64,000 nucleotides of DNA from Paenibacillus tuaregi (GCF_900086655.1 NZ_LT575476.1:529-64528); one strand, 5' to 3'; shown: positions 10,066-18,989, counted from the stretch's first letter. A program made the numbers and translations. The notes: generated from the sequence alone by a model not told the origin.

Positions 10066-12357
10066 TTGTCCATCAAAACGAAATTATCCATTATTATATC
10101 ATTTCTGGCCGTCGTATTATTGTCTTTGAATATTATCCTCAGCTACTTTACCACTCAGGAGAATCTGCGTAAAGACAGTGAAAATAAGATTATGCTGACC
10201 GCCAAGCAAATTGCCATTGCAGTCGAACAGAGCAGATTCAGCTCAGAATATATCGAGAAGCAGATGACGCAGCGGTTAAAATCAGCTGCTATCATTGCTG
10301 CTAAGGAATTGGATCCGGACGTTAATAAAGTGACCCGGGAACAGCTGGCGAAGTTGGCCGAGAAGACTGGAGTGACTGGAATCTCCTTATTCGTAGAGAC
10401 TCCGAATGATGTTGTGGTCCGGGAGTCGTCCGAGCCTAGGGAGGTCGGATTATCCACAAACAAATGGGGCTACTGGTATGTGGCCTTCCGGCAGTTGTTC
10501 AGCATGCAGCCCGTGACTGTAAAGCAAGGGCATAAGTCCCAGCACTTCTGGTCCGGTCCTTTTGAATATTCAACGTCCATGCCGGACAGCATTGTGAAAT
10601 GGGGATATTATTATGACGGCACAAGCAATTATTTGATAGATCCATTCATACGGAATACGGAGATGGACAATTTCTTTGAAGTTCTCGATCCGGAGCGGAT
10701 TGTTGTCAGAACCATGGAGACGAATAACAACATTCTGGATATTACCGGTATCAATCTGAACCGGTTTGACGAAGCTGTGAATCAAGGGCTGTCTTTGGAC
10801 AAAGGACTTTTTGCTGAAATGAAAGACACTCCGCTTGCCTTCGGAACCTATAAGTACCCGAGCCCTGAATCGGATCTGAAGCAAATGAAAGAAGCTATCC
10901 AGAAAGGGCAGAGTGCACAATATAATGTGAATATTGATGGAAAGCGGGTCATTAAGAGCTTTATTCCGATAAAAGATAGCACGAATCGCACCTATGTTAT
11001 CCGGATTATCTCCAGTTATGATTCCATCCATTCGGTGCTCTCCAAGCAGATGATCAGCCAGATCTCCATCTCTTTGGTTCTCTTGGAGATCGTCATTTTT
11101 GCAAGTTATATTCTGGCGGGACTTCTCATCCGGCCGATTCAGGATATTCTGCTGAAGGTTAACGGGATGGCCGACGGGAACTTTGAGACCCAGCTTGAAG
11201 TCTCACGTAAAGATGAGCTTGGGCTGCTGGCGGCGAGAATCAATGCGATGGCCGGCAACCTGGCCCAGTATACGCAGGACCTCAGAGAAATGAACGATGA
11301 GAACCGCTCGGTAAAAGAGCACCTGGAGTCAATTATCCGCCAGACCGCTGATGCTATACACTTAACCGATCCAGAGGGGCGAATTATTCGGGTAAATAAA
11401 GCCTTTGAACAGCTGTATGGCTGGACTAGCGATGAGATTCAGGGCACCTGCCTGTTCAATACGCCGGAATCACGGCGTGAGGAGGAGCTGAGCTGGAAGA
11501 AACAGCTGAACGAAGGGATCCCGGTATTCTCTGCCGAGACGGTTCGGACAACCAAGAGTGGAACCGAAGTAAAGGTCAGCATCAGTGAATCCCCGATCTT
11601 TGACGAGGATGGGCAAATAACGGCCTTTGTCATTATCTCGAGGGATATGACCGAGCGGAATAAGATGGAGGAGCTTCTACGGCGGTCGGAAAAGCTGACT
11701 ACCGTGGGGCAGCTGGCCGCTGGTGTAGCGCACGAAATCCGTAATCCGCTGACCACTCTCCGGGGATTCCTGCAGCTTCAGCAGCAGACAGAGAAGTTGA
11801 ATTCACGCCATACCGATATCATGCTATCAGAGCTTGACCGCATCAATTTGATTGTGAGTGAATTTCTGATCTTGGCCAAGCCGCAGGCTGTACACTTCCA
11901 GGTCAAGGATATCAGGTATATTCTGGGCGATGTCATCTCCTTGCTCGACAGCCAGGCACATCTGCACAGTGTGGAATTCTCAACGGATTTCGTGGTGGAG
12001 GAGCTGCTTGTCCACTGTGAAGAGAATCAACTCAAGCAGGTCTTCATTAATCTGCTTAAAAATGCACTTGAAGCGATGCCAAATGGAGGGACGATCCACC
12101 TTAAGACTTGGTCATCTGAACCGGATCGGATCATGATCCGGGTTACGGATGAAGGAGAAGGCATATCCGAGGAGACTTTAGCGAAGATCGGTGAACCGTT
12201 CTTTACGAATAAAGAAACGGGAACCGGGCTTGGTCTTATGATCAGCCAGCGGATTATTGAGAGCCATAAAGGGCAGATGGAGATCGAAAGTGAACTGGGG
12301 AAAGGAACCCAGGTGACGGTCATCTTGCCGCGGGCAAATGTGCAATGTAACATATAA
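10066..12357 (+). CDS. Orphan PAS-domain sensor histidine kinase
   Basis: A membrane sensor kinase of about 763 residues. Order: transmembrane helix 1 (about 8-28), a large extracellular sensor of some 300 residues, helix 2 (about 332-354), HAMP linker, PAS domain (about 420-530), HisKA with the phospho-acceptor His in GVAHEIRNPL (near residue 556), then an HATPase domain with N box INLLKNALEAM, G1 VTDEGEGIS and G2 GTGLGL. No response regulator is adjacent, as with sporulation phosphorelay kinases, which I infer it may resemble. A TTG at 10066, 11 bases after AGGAG, seems better than GTG 10054, which abuts it. Confidence 0.9.
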   Translation: MSIKTKLSIIISFLAVVLLSLNIILSYFTTQENLRKDSENKIMLTAKQIAIAVEQSRFSSEYIEKQMTQRLKSAAIIAAKELDPDVNKVTREQLAKLAEKTGVTGISLFVETPNDVVVRESSEPREVGLSTNKWGYWYVAFRQLFSMQPVTVKQGHKSQHFWSGPFEYSTSMPDSIVKWGYYYDGTSNYLIDPFIRNTEMDNFFEVLDPERIVVRTMETNNNILDITGINLNRFDEAVNQGLSLDKGLFAEMKDTPLAFGTYKYPSPESDLKQMKEAIQKGQSAQYNVNIDGKRVIKSFIPIKDSTNRTYVIRIISSYDSIHSVLSKQMISQISISLVLLEIVIFASYILAGLLIRPIQDILLKVNGMADGNFETQLEVSRKDELGLLAARINAMAGNLAQYTQDLREMNDENRSVKEHLESIIRQTADAIHLTDPEGRIIRVNKAFEQLYGWTSDEIQGTCLFNTPESRREEELSWKKQLNEGIPVFSAETVRTTKSGTEVKVSISESPIFDEDGQITAFVIISRDMTERNKMEELLRRSEKLTTVGQLAAGVAHEIRNPLTTLRGFLQLQQQTEKLNSRHTDIMLSELDRINLIVSEFLILAKPQAVHFQVKDIRYILGDVISLLDSQAHLHSVEFSTDFVVEELLVHCEENQLKQVFINLLKNALEAMPNGGTIHLKTWSSEPDRIMIRVTDEGEGISEETLAKIGEPFFTNKETGTGLGLMISQRIIESHKGQMEIESELGKGTQVTVILPRANVQCNI

Positions 12358-12398
12358 ATCTGGGTAGTGTTAGACAAGTATAGAAGAGGTGTGTGGCT

Positions 12399-13100
12399 GT
12401 GCGGATTAATAAATATATAAGCGAGTCCGGATTCTGCTCCAGACGGGAGGCAGACAAGCTGGTTGAAGCCGGTAAGGTAACCATTAACGGAGTGGTTGCT
12501 GTGCTCGGGAGCCAGGCGGATGAGGGCGATGATGTGCGTGTGGAGGGTAGGCCTCTTAAGGATAAAGAACAGCATGTCTACTTGGCCTTGTACAAGCCTG
12601 TCGGCATTACGAGCACAACTGAGCAGCACATACGTGGTAATATTGTGGATTTCGTCGGGCATGAGAAGCGGATATTTCCAATAGGGAGGCTTGATAAGGA
12701 CTCCGAGGGATTGATTCTGATGACCAATGATGGGGACATCGTGAACCGGATATTACGTGCGGAGGGTAAGCACGAGAAGGAATATATCGTTACGGTTGAT
12801 AAAGCTATCACTCCGAGCTTCCTAAAGGCTATGTCTCAGGGGGTGAAAATTCTTGGGGAGATGACGCTTCCTTGTGAAGTGACCCGGATGTCCGATAGGG
12901 TGTTCCGCATTATCCTCACCGAAGGAAAGAACCGTCAGATTCGCCGGATGTGCAGTGCCCTGGGATATGAGGTAAAGCGTCTGCAGCGTATTCGGATCAT
13001 GAATATTCATTTGGGAAGTCAAAAGGTAGGGACATGGCGTGAGCTAACCCCGCAGGAGAAAGAGGAGCTGGGGCGCCAGCTCAATTATTCTCTTACGTAG
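12399..13100 (+). CDS. rluF: 23S rRNA pseudouridine synthase, RluF type
   Basis: An RsuA-family enzyme that converts a uridine of 23S rRNA to pseudouridine. An N-terminal S4 RNA-binding domain (RINKYISESGFCSRREAD) precedes the catalytic domain with the active-site Asp in PIGRLDKDSEGL. The C-terminal motif NRQIRRMCSALGYEVKRL is typical. Sequence features shared with E. coli RluF (GNIVDFVGHEKRIFPIG, HEKEYIVTVDK) favour this subfamily. GTG 12399 is nine bases after AGAGG; a GTG at 12393 is too close to it. It lacks the long basic tail of the E. coli protein. It follows the kinase by 41 bases. Confidence 0.9.
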   Translation: MRINKYISESGFCSRREADKLVEAGKVTINGVVAVLGSQADEGDDVRVEGRPLKDKEQHVYLALYKPVGITSTTEQHIRGNIVDFVGHEKRIFPIGRLDKDSEGLILMTNDGDIVNRILRAEGKHEKEYIVTVDKAITPSFLKAMSQGVKILGEMTLPCEVTRMSDRVFRIILTEGKNRQIRRMCSALGYEVKRLQRIRIMNIHLGSQKVGTWRELTPQEKEELGRQLNYSLT

Positions 13101-13263
13101 TGGTTTGGAGAGGGGAGGCAACTTCTCGATACGTGGATCTATACACCAGTTCGCTGCTCAGAGCTTTATTAAAGAGGAGATGCGGGTAAGTAAGAATGGC
13201 TCCAAAGCAACCGAGATTGTTGCATACATCTATTCTATAGTTCAACTTATAGCCCTGTTCGTT

Positions 13264-13315
13264 AAGAAAGGCCCCTTGAGCTCAGTAGAGCATCCAAGAG
13301 GCCTTTCTTGTATTA
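13264..13315. terminator. Bidirectional terminator between rluF and motB
   Basis: AAGAAAGGCC (13264-13273) and GGCCTTTCTT (13300-13309) form a 10-bp stem with an inner CTTG/CAAG pairing. It can serve plus-strand rluF and minus-strand motB. Confidence 0.75.
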
Positions 13316-14119
13316 AGGTGTGGTTAAACCCGATTGTGTATTGTTCTGATATTTACGGAGGATGGAGACCTCAACACGACGGTTCTTCGCACGTCCCTCA
13401 TCCGTAGCGTTGGAAGCGATCGGATGATACTCTCCATAACCCGTGCTGACGAACTTCCTTGGGTCCAGCTTGGCGTTAAGCAGCAGAATCTTCATGAAGT
13501 TAAGAGCACGGCCGGAACTCAGATCCCAGTTCGATTCAAACTCAGAATTGGAGATCGGAACATTGTCCGTATGACCGGAGACAATGACTTCATAGTCCGG
13601 GAAGCCCTCAAGCATCTTGGAGATCGCCTTGGCCAGTTCCTTGGATTCAGGCTTGACTGTATCATCCCCGGAGGCGAACAGCGCCTTATCACTGATCGTA
13701 ATGGTCAGCTGAGACTGATTCAGCTTGGTGTTAAGCTGGGTAGCAAGTCCGTTGTTCTTGATGTATTGATCCATCTGCTTCTTGAGACGCTCCAGATCCT
13801 GCTGCTCCTGGCGCATGAGCTCACTGCGGTTCTTGCTCATCGTCATGCTCTGGGTGCTCTGCTGGGCGGAGCTGTCCTGAGGAGTATTATTATCTGTTCC
13901 GTCGACAGAGCTCTTGTCCAGTACACTTACACCGCCGTTCAGCGCGATGCTGAAAGCCTTACTCATCTGTTCGAATTTCTTCGCGTCCTGGGAGCTCATC
14001 CCGTACAATACGATAAAGAGCGCCAGCAGCAGAGTCAGCAGATCCGCATAAGGAATGAGCCAGGATTCATCGGCGTGCTCCTCGTGGGGTTCGTGTCTAT
14101 TCTTTTTGCTCACCGGCAT
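13313..14119 (-). CDS. motB: Flagellar motor stator protein MotB
   Basis: With MotA it forms the ion-driven stator that turns the flagellum. One transmembrane helix (SWLIPYADLLTLLLALFIVLYG) carries the essential ion-binding Asp in YADLL. A linker and a C-terminal OmpA-like peptidoglycan-binding domain follow (VSGHTDNVPIS, NWDLSSGRALN, NRRVEVSI). I chose ATG 14119, 268 residues, overlapping the end of motA by 23 bases; a GTG two codons later also fits the AAGGAGG site. Whether it couples H+ or Na+ cannot be told here. Confidence 0.93.
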   Translation of the reverse strand: MPVSKKNRHEPHEEHADESWLIPYADLLTLLLALFIVLYGMSSQDAKKFEQMSKAFSIALNGGVSVLDKSSVDGTDNNTPQDSSAQQSTQSMTMSKNRSELMRQEQQDLERLKKQMDQYIKNNGLATQLNTKLNQSQLTITISDKALFASGDDTVKPESKELAKAISKMLEGFPDYEVIVSGHTDNVPISNSEFESNWDLSSGRALNFMKILLLNAKLDPRKFVSTGYGEYHPIASNATDEGRAKNRRVEVSILRKYQNNTQSGLTTP

Positions 14120-14900
14120 TCTCCTCCTTCTCCTGGAGCTGCGCACGTTCAGCCGGGGTTAGGAATACAGCGAGCTTCTGCTGGATGGCAATCGTGGAGA
14201 CACCGGATTGAATGGAGAGAAGCCCCTCTACCATCATGAGCCTAATCTCAATTTCTTTCTTCGAAAGACGCTTCAGTTTGTTAGCGATTGGATGCCAAAG
14301 TACATAACCTGTGAAAATCCCGAGCAACGTCGCAACAAAGGCCGCTGCGATCGCATGTCCGAGCTTCTCCATATCTTTCATATCAGCCAAGGCCGCGATC
14401 AGACCGATAACGGCACCGAGAACCCCTAGCGTTGGTGCGTACATCCCCGCTTGGGAGAAGATCAACGCACCGGCGCGGTGGCGTTCCTCCGTGGCGGCGA
14501 TATCTTCCGCAAGCACGTCGCTCACGAATTCCTGGTCGTTTCCATCGATGATCATCCGCATACCGCCGCGAAGGAAATCATCGTCAATTTCCTCCACCTT
14601 GCTCTCCAGAGCAAGAAGCCCTTCACGCCGGGTAATGGAGGCCCACTCCATAAAGAGGCTGATCAGTTCGAGCTTGGTGATCATTTTCTGTTTCACGAAC
14701 AGCATCTTGAACAGCTTAGGAAGCTTCTTCAGCTCTGCGGCAGGGAATCCAATGAAGAGGGAGGCTGCTGTTCCCACTAGAATGATGACGTAAGCTGCCG
14801 GGTTATTGACCAGGTTGATTACCGGCGCATGCTTGAGGATCATACCGCCAACAACGGCCACAAGGCCCAGTATTAGTCCTATAATCGTTGATATTTCCAT
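14097..14900 (-). CDS. motA: Flagellar motor stator protein MotA
   Basis: The stator channel subunit: 267 residues with four membrane helices (two near the N terminus, two around residues 150-205) and a cytoplasmic loop that contacts FliG. The conserved PTLGVLGAVIGLI and the loop AGALIFSQAGMYAPTLG mark the family. ATG 14900 is seven bases after GAGG on the minus strand. It is the first gene of motAB and sits behind a SigD-type promoter, implying co-expression with other motility genes elsewhere. Confidence 0.94.
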   Translation of the reverse strand: MEISTIIGLILGLVAVVGGMILKHAPVINLVNNPAAYVIILVGTAASLFIGFPAAELKKLPKLFKMLFVKQKMITKLELISLFMEWASITRREGLLALESKVEEIDDDFLRGGMRMIIDGNDQEFVSDVLAEDIAATEERHRAGALIFSQAGMYAPTLGVLGAVIGLIAALADMKDMEKLGHAIAAAFVATLLGIFTGYVLWHPIANKLKRLSKKEIEIRLMMVEGLLSIQSGVSTIAIQQKLAVFLTPAERAQLQEKEENAGEQKE

Positions 14901-15029
14901 TAATACACCTCGTCCATGAGATAGAATTGAGTCCTTTCAGTCTTTTCGGCATCCTTCCGTCAAGACGGTTTGCTTACAGAACGAAGAGGGAATTCCCCGG
15001 GAACGTTCGTAAGAAACGGTTTACCTATT

Positions 15030-15056
15030 TTATCGACAGATTTACCTTTTTTTTTA
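15030..15056 (-). promoter_or_regulatory. SigD-type (flagellar) promoter of motAB
   Basis: On the minus strand TAAA (15053-15056) is followed by exactly 15 bases and then GTCGATAA (15030-15037). This has one mismatch to the Bacillus SigD consensus TAAA-N15-GCCGATAA. The motA start lies 130 bases downstream. Confidence 0.75.
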
Positions 15057-15125
15057 AGATGAATTTTCAGTTATAATATATAGAGTGGTCTTAGAAAATA
15101 AGATCAAGGAAGGCGGAGAGATGAG

Positions 15126-15419
15126 ATGGGTGTGAAACACGCTAGAGATTACGGAGAAATTCTGGCAGAATTAACGGAAGCCGTAGGGCTTATTCAAGAC
15201 AGCTACGTCTTCTTTGAAATGGAACCATTGGATTGGGAGCGGCTGTCCGAGGAAGACAAACACGAGGTTCATGAGGCATTGGCGGAGGACCTTTTCTACG
15301 GATTGGGAACGCAGCCGGTCATTGAGGTAGGCAGTGGAGTCGTCATGCACGATGTCCATTTGCACCGGATTAATGTGCTGGCGGGAGATGACGAATTGGC
15401 AGCCGTTCATTTGATCTAA
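15126..15419 (+). CDS. Conserved hypothetical protein
   Basis: A 97-residue acidic soluble protein with no signal or membrane segment. The first half looks helical (EILAELTEAVGLIQDSYVFFEM), the second half beta-rich and ending in a hydrophobic strand (INVLAGDDELAAVHLI). I do not recognise the family. ATG 15126 is seven bases after GGAG at 15115-15118. It is transcribed divergently from motAB and stands alone. The intact frame, ribosome binding site and sensible composition support a real gene. Confidence 0.75.
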   Translation: MGVKHARDYGEILAELTEAVGLIQDSYVFFEMEPLDWERLSEEDKHEVHEALAEDLFYGLGTQPVIEVGSGVVMHDVHLHRINVLAGDDELAAVHLI

Positions 15420-15640
15420 TCCTCCCAAGCCCCAGATTGGATTTAAGCCAATTGTCATGTTAATATAGCCTGAGAAGGTTAGTGTCTGGTCCTTAAGTTC
15501 TGCTTTGGATATGGGAGGGCCGCATGGCCCTGTATTTGGACAGGAAGATGGTCGCAGTTCATAAGAGGAATCGGCAGGAAAGCCAGATTTAAGTCATGCC
15601 AGAGTGGCTCGGACGTTGTAGAGAATAGGGAGGAAATAGG

Positions 15641-15940
15641 ATGCCATTTACACCTCAAGAAGTGGAAGCGCATTTAGTCAATCTGGAAGGATGGGAGATG
15701 GAGGAAGAACGTTGGATTGTCCGCAAATTTACGTTCTCCAATTTCATGAAAGGGATCGCTTTCGTGGATGAGGTTGCTGCGATTTCGGAAGCCTTCAATC
15801 ATCACCCGTTTATCACTATTGACCATAAGACAGTTACGCTCCGATTGACCTCTTGGGAAGCAGGCGGCATTACAGCCGTGGATATAAAAGAAGCCCAGCA
15901 GTACAATGAGGCTTACGATAAAGCCCTGTCCGGCGAGTAG
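15641..15940 (+). CDS. phhB: 4a-hydroxytetrahydrobiopterin dehydratase
   Basis: Pterin-4a-carbinolamine dehydratase fold, 99 residues. The active-site motif FNHHPFITIDHKTVTLRL contains the paired His and the following His typical of the family. It normally recycles the pterin cofactor of aromatic amino acid hydroxylases. No hydroxylase gene is nearby, so the substrate in this organism is uncertain. GGGAGGAAA lies just before ATG 15641. It is monocistronic. Confidence 0.9.
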   Translation: MPFTPQEVEAHLVNLEGWEMEEERWIVRKFTFSNFMKGIAFVDEVAAISEAFNHHPFITIDHKTVTLRLTSWEAGGITAVDIKEAQQYNEAYDKALSGE

Positions 15941-16275
15941 CTGCCGGCTCTAAGGCCTTAACTTAAACCTCTTAGCTTCAATAAGAGGCCTAATTTAACA
16001 GGGCATCTGCTTTGCATGCCAGGGCGGGGCCGGAATATGGGTGCAGCTTCCCCGCTACTTCGGCCGCATTGCACAGACTCTAGGACAGGGAGCGTTGTGC
16101 CGTCTTTCGGAATGACGGGCATATACGTGTTCAGTGCCGCGTATAGTGCAGCCAGAGACTGGCTGCTATCGGATAAGCGCGCTTTCTGACTGATAGCTCA
16201 AATATATGTATGGAAATGAAAAAACACGCCCTCAGGTATACGCTTACAGCGTGGAAGGGGGCGTGTTTTGATGGT
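15941..16275. other. Gene-free gap between phhB and the cytochrome gene
   Basis: It holds a small stem-loop, CCTCTTA/TAAGAGG (about 15968-15988), that could end phhB transcription although its T run is weak. Near its end is the minus-strand terminator of the cytochrome gene. I see no supported gene. Confidence 0.5.
16221..16269 (-). terminator. Terminator of the cytochrome c gene
   Basis: AAAACACGCCC (16221-16231) and GGGCGTGTTTT (16259-16269) pair over 11 bp. Read on the minus strand, the hairpin ends in a T run just after the cytochrome stop. Confidence 0.8.
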
Positions 16276-16632
16276 TTATTTTTTTGCAGCAAGCCATTCA
16301 GCCACGTTGGCAATTTCCTCAGGCTTAAGTTTGTCTTTGAAGGATGGCATGTTTCCATTACCCTTGGTAATTGTGGTAAAAATTTGTTCGTTCGTCATTT
16401 GTGAGCCTATCTTCTGCAAATTCGGTCCAACCTTACCTTCGAGCTGATCGCCGTGACAGCTGATACAGTTCGCTTTAACGGTAGCTTCAGCTGTGCCAGC
16501 GTTGACTGTTACCTTAGGCATGGTAGGCTTATTCTCTTGTGCCACTTGTTCTTTACCCGGTAGGGTGAACATGAGCACGATGGCCAAAGCGCACGCGATA
16601 AAGAACAAACCGCTCATGATCCACTTTTGCAT
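16276..16632 (-). CDS. Membrane-anchored c-type cytochrome
   Basis: 118 residues with an N-terminal membrane helix (about 5-25), a short linker and one cytochrome c domain outside the membrane. CISCH binds haem, and the Met in GNMPSFKDKL is the likely axial ligand. The layout resembles Bacillus cytochrome c550 (CccA), which passes electrons to a terminal oxidase; the lipoprotein type CccB is less likely because no lipobox is present. The start is preceded by GGAGGG about nine bases away. It is a single-gene unit. Confidence 0.9.
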   Translation of the reverse strand: MQKWIMSGLFFIACALAIVLMFTLPGKEQVAQENKPTMPKVTVNAGTAEATVKANCISCHGDQLEGKVGPNLQKIGSQMTNEQIFTTITKGNGNMPSFKDKLKPEEIANVAEWLAAKK

Positions 16633-16761
16633 TCCAATCGTCCCTCCTATGTAAGATACCTTCTCCCATTATAACGGAACATCTTGTTTGATCATAGCAC
16701 TTGTGTCAAAAAAACAAACAAGTTGTGCCAAATTTATGACTTCTCTTTCAGCCTGTCAAAT

Positions 16762-17271
16762 TCACTTCTGCTGCGTTCCCTGATAGACCATACAGTAGAA
16801 GTTCCTCATTCCATCTGGCGTTCTGCGTTCATATTCATCCGTAATGCGGAATCCGGCTTGATGGTAGGTCCGAATGGCCCGCTCATTCCAGGTTAGAACC
16901 TCAAGATCAACCGGAGACTCGGGACGACGGACAAGGGTTTCCTGCACCACGGTACGTACAAACGACTTACCCAGGCCCTGACCGCACAAATCAGGCCTTA
17001 AACCAAGCCCTAACCGGGAGACGTTCGACATGGGGAAAATTTGCGCGAACCCCGCAAGCTCCCCTGCTGCGGTCAACACCGAAATATATTGTTCCTCCCG
17101 AAGCATTGGATCACCGAACTCAATCTCTAGGGCCCTCATTTGCTCCCAAGGGAGAAAGCCGTAAATATTATAGGGAGGTTCATACACCCAGGAGCAAATC
17201 TGCTGACCGTGGGACTCGCTCATAGGAACGGTATAGAAATCCGTATGCTTGTTAAGAGTTATGGAGATCAC
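16762..17271 (-). CDS. GNAT family N-acetyltransferase
   Basis: 169 residues with the acetyl-CoA-binding motif LRPDLCGQGLGKSFV and the C-terminal NERAIRTYHQAGFRI typical of GNAT enzymes of the RimJ/RimL-like group. The substrate is unknown. The start is unsure: the GTG at 17269-17271 lies directly on an AGGTGAT-like ribosome binding site, and the next ATG (17223) has none. It lies between the cytochrome gene and an NlpC/P60 gene, with no clear functional link. Confidence 0.85.
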   Translation of the reverse strand: MISITLNKHTDFYTVPMSESHGQQICSWVYEPPYNIYGFLPWEQMRALEIEFGDPMLREEQYISVLTAAGELAGFAQIFPMSNVSRLGLGLRPDLCGQGLGKSFVRTVVQETLVRRPESPVDLEVLTWNERAIRTYHQAGFRITDEYERRTPDGMRNFYCMVYQGTQQK

Positions 17272-17437
17272 CTCATTTTAAAAAATAAGAAAAAAGTTAC
17301 AGAAACTCATCTATGGGACGTTTATCCCCTAAAAGAGTGGGTATATATATGATAAGCAGGGCTGGAATAAAATAGTTGGTCGGCAGGTTTTTATTTTGAA
17401 ACCTTTTGTGCAGTGGCAACGTTCTAGAGTTAGGTGC

Positions 17438-17478
17438 AAAAAAACCACAGGCCGATTCCGGCAAGAATCGTCTGTGGT
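17438..17478 (-). terminator. Terminator of the first NlpC/P60 gene
   Basis: ACCACAG (17444-17450) pairs with CTGTGGT (17472-17478), with an inner CGATTC/GAATCG stem. A T run follows on the minus strand. Confidence 0.8.
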
Positions 17479-17524
17479 CGAGTGAGCAAGGCAATCTCGT
17501 AAGCTCCATTTGAGGGAGTGGAAC

Positions 17525-17998
17525 TTACAGGTTTACAGCGTATTTCTTATATTTCGCTTGGCTAAGAATGCGTTTGGCTCCAACGTAGCGTTTGCTGTAG
17601 TAACTGCTGCTGAGACGGTCAATGTGGATACCTTTTGAGGAAGAGGCATGCGCGAATTGGCCGTTTCCAAGAAATACTCCAACATGGGATACCCCATTAC
17701 CCAGGGTATTGAAGAATACCAGATCTCCCGCTTTAAGTTGACTCTTCGCCATCACCGGCGAACCTTGATGAAATTGAGCTTTAGACTGACGGGCCAGGCT
17801 TACGCCCATCTTCTTAAACACAAAAGTTGTAAATCCGGAACAATCGAAACCGCGGGTAGACATACCTCCGGTTTTATATGGCGTTCCATAAACACTCTTT
17901 ACCGTAGTAGTAAGGGTAGAGCTGGCAAAAGCGCTTCCTGTTCCTAGACTGAACAATAGAGCCAAGCTCGTTGCGGCTGCTGTAAGTTGCTTTCTCAA
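17525..17998 (-). CDS. Secreted NlpC/P60 peptidoglycan hydrolase (copy 1)
   Basis: 157 residues: a signal peptide (about 1-25, ending SAFA-S) and one NlpC/P60 domain. The catalytic Cys lies in RGFDCSGFT and the His in GVSHVGVFLG, with a further conserved His in FAHASS. Such enzymes cut gamma-D-Glu-diamino acid bonds in stem peptides. There is no cell-wall-binding domain. The TTG start is about eight bases after GGAAGGAGT. A c-di-AMP riboswitch precedes it, so expression should fall when c-di-AMP is high. A paralogue with the same arrangement lies just upstream. Confidence 0.92.
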   Translation of the reverse strand: MRKQLTAAATSLALLFSLGTGSAFASSTLTTTVKSVYGTPYKTGGMSTRGFDCSGFTTFVFKKMGVSLARQSKAQFHQGSPVMAKSQLKAGDLVFFNTLGNGVSHVGVFLGNGQFAHASSSKGIHIDRLSSSYYSKRYVGAKRILSQAKYKKYAVNL

Positions 17999-18015
17999 GA
18001 TGTTAGACTCCTTCC

Positions 18016-18134
18016 AAGGCCTGCGAGGTTAGCTTAAGGATTCGGTTGAAGGTTCCCTATGATCCCTATAATGCGGATCAATTCACCCATAACTGGTTCC
18101 CCCGTTTCCCAGGTGTGTGGGAATTCGGCTGATT
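18016..18134 (-). promoter_or_regulatory. c-di-AMP riboswitch (ydaO/yuaA type), copy 1
   Basis: Read on the minus strand, the conserved blocks appear in order: GCCGAATTCCC, GGGGGAACCA, GGGTGAATTGATC, ATAGGGA, ACCGAATCC and AGCTAACCTCGCAGGC. They match the ydaO/yuaA aptamer as I know it. The aptamer ends about 10 bases before the ribosome binding site of the NlpC/P60 gene. I see no terminator between them, which would suit control at translation. Confidence 0.9.
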
Positions 18135-18162
18135 TGTTGGTTTAGTACACCTAATCTGAATG

Positions 18163-18178
18163 CTCGATTAGAATCGAG
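18163..18178. promoter_or_regulatory. Palindrome upstream of riboswitch copy 1
   Basis: CTCGATT-AG-AATCGAG, a perfect 7-2-7 inverted repeat about 30 bases before the aptamer. It may be an operator in the promoter region. No partner regulator is visible. Confidence 0.4.
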
Positions 18179-18423
18179 ACTTCAGGATCCCAGCGTTCCA
18201 GGCAAATGATGTCGAATCTTGGAGTTTCTGGGCTGGTTCGTGAGTGACGCTCCGACAAATGACAACAATAATGACAAAGTTGTTACTAATTCCTTGCCTA
18301 TTGTACCAAAGCGTCCAAGCTTTGGCAAGTTAGAACTCACTTTTTTTGTCAGAAAAACATATGTATACGGTTTATTTCCTGTAGGGACGGTTAATAATTA
18401 GTAACAGAATTGTTAAAAAGGCA

Positions 18424-18463
18424 AACAAAAAACCCGCAAGATTCCGGCAAGAATCATTGCGGG
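18424..18463 (-). terminator. Terminator of the second NlpC/P60 gene
   Basis: CCCGCAA and TTGCGGG enclose GATTC/GAATC (18433-18463), with AAAAAA on the plus strand giving a T run on the minus strand. The inner loop resembles that of the copy 1 terminator, in keeping with duplication. Confidence 0.8.
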
Positions 18464-18479
18464 CCAAGCAAGGGATAAC

Positions 18480-18971
18480 TTATTCTACGTCATCGTTGTC
18501 GGTAGAGGAATCGGCAACGGCTTCAAATTTCTCATTGCTCATAATGCGTTTGGCTCCAACGTAGCGGTTGGTGTAGTAGCTGTCACTCAGCTTGCTGATG
18601 GTAACGCCTCTCTTGGATGAAGCGTGTGCGAACTTCCCGTCACCGACATATACGCCGACATGAGACACACCATTTCCCAAAGTATTGAAGAATACCAGAT
18701 CTCCGGCTTTCAATTCATCTTTCGGTACGGCCTTACCCATCTTGTATTGGGAGCCCGATTGGTGAGGAAGGTCTATTCCCAGTTTGTTGAATACATACTG
18801 AGTAAAGCCTGAGCAATCAAAACCGTTGGTGGACGTTCCACCCGACTTATACTCTGTACCAATGACCTTGTCTACGACTTTGTCCAGCTTGGAGTCTGCG
18901 AAAACGCTTCCAGCTCCCATCGAGAACAAAATGGACATAGACACTGCTGCTACTGCAAGTTTCTTCTTCAA
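18480..18971 (-). CDS. Secreted NlpC/P60 peptidoglycan hydrolase (copy 2)
   Basis: 163 residues, clearly paralogous to copy 1: signal peptide (about 1-25), then an NlpC/P60 domain with Cys in NGFDCSGFT, His in GVSHVGVYVG and FAHASS. An acidic tail (SSTDNDDVE) differs from the basic tail of copy 1, so the two enzymes may bind the wall differently. TTG start with GGAAGGAG upstream at a rather long spacing. It has its own promoter, c-di-AMP riboswitch and terminator, so the pair is a tandem duplication of a whole transcription unit. Confidence 0.92.
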   Translation of the reverse strand: MKKKLAVAAVSMSILFSMGAGSVFADSKLDKVVDKVIGTEYKSGGTSTNGFDCSGFTQYVFNKLGIDLPHQSGSQYKMGKAVPKDELKAGDLVFFNTLGNGVSHVGVYVGDGKFAHASSKRGVTISKLSDSYYTNRYVGAKRIMSNEKFEAVADSSTDNDDVE

Positions 18972-18989
18972 AAGCGGTTAAACTCCTTC

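Noticed and set aside
13334..14239. Plus-strand open frame of 301 codons
   Set aside because: It is the antisense shadow of motB and motA.
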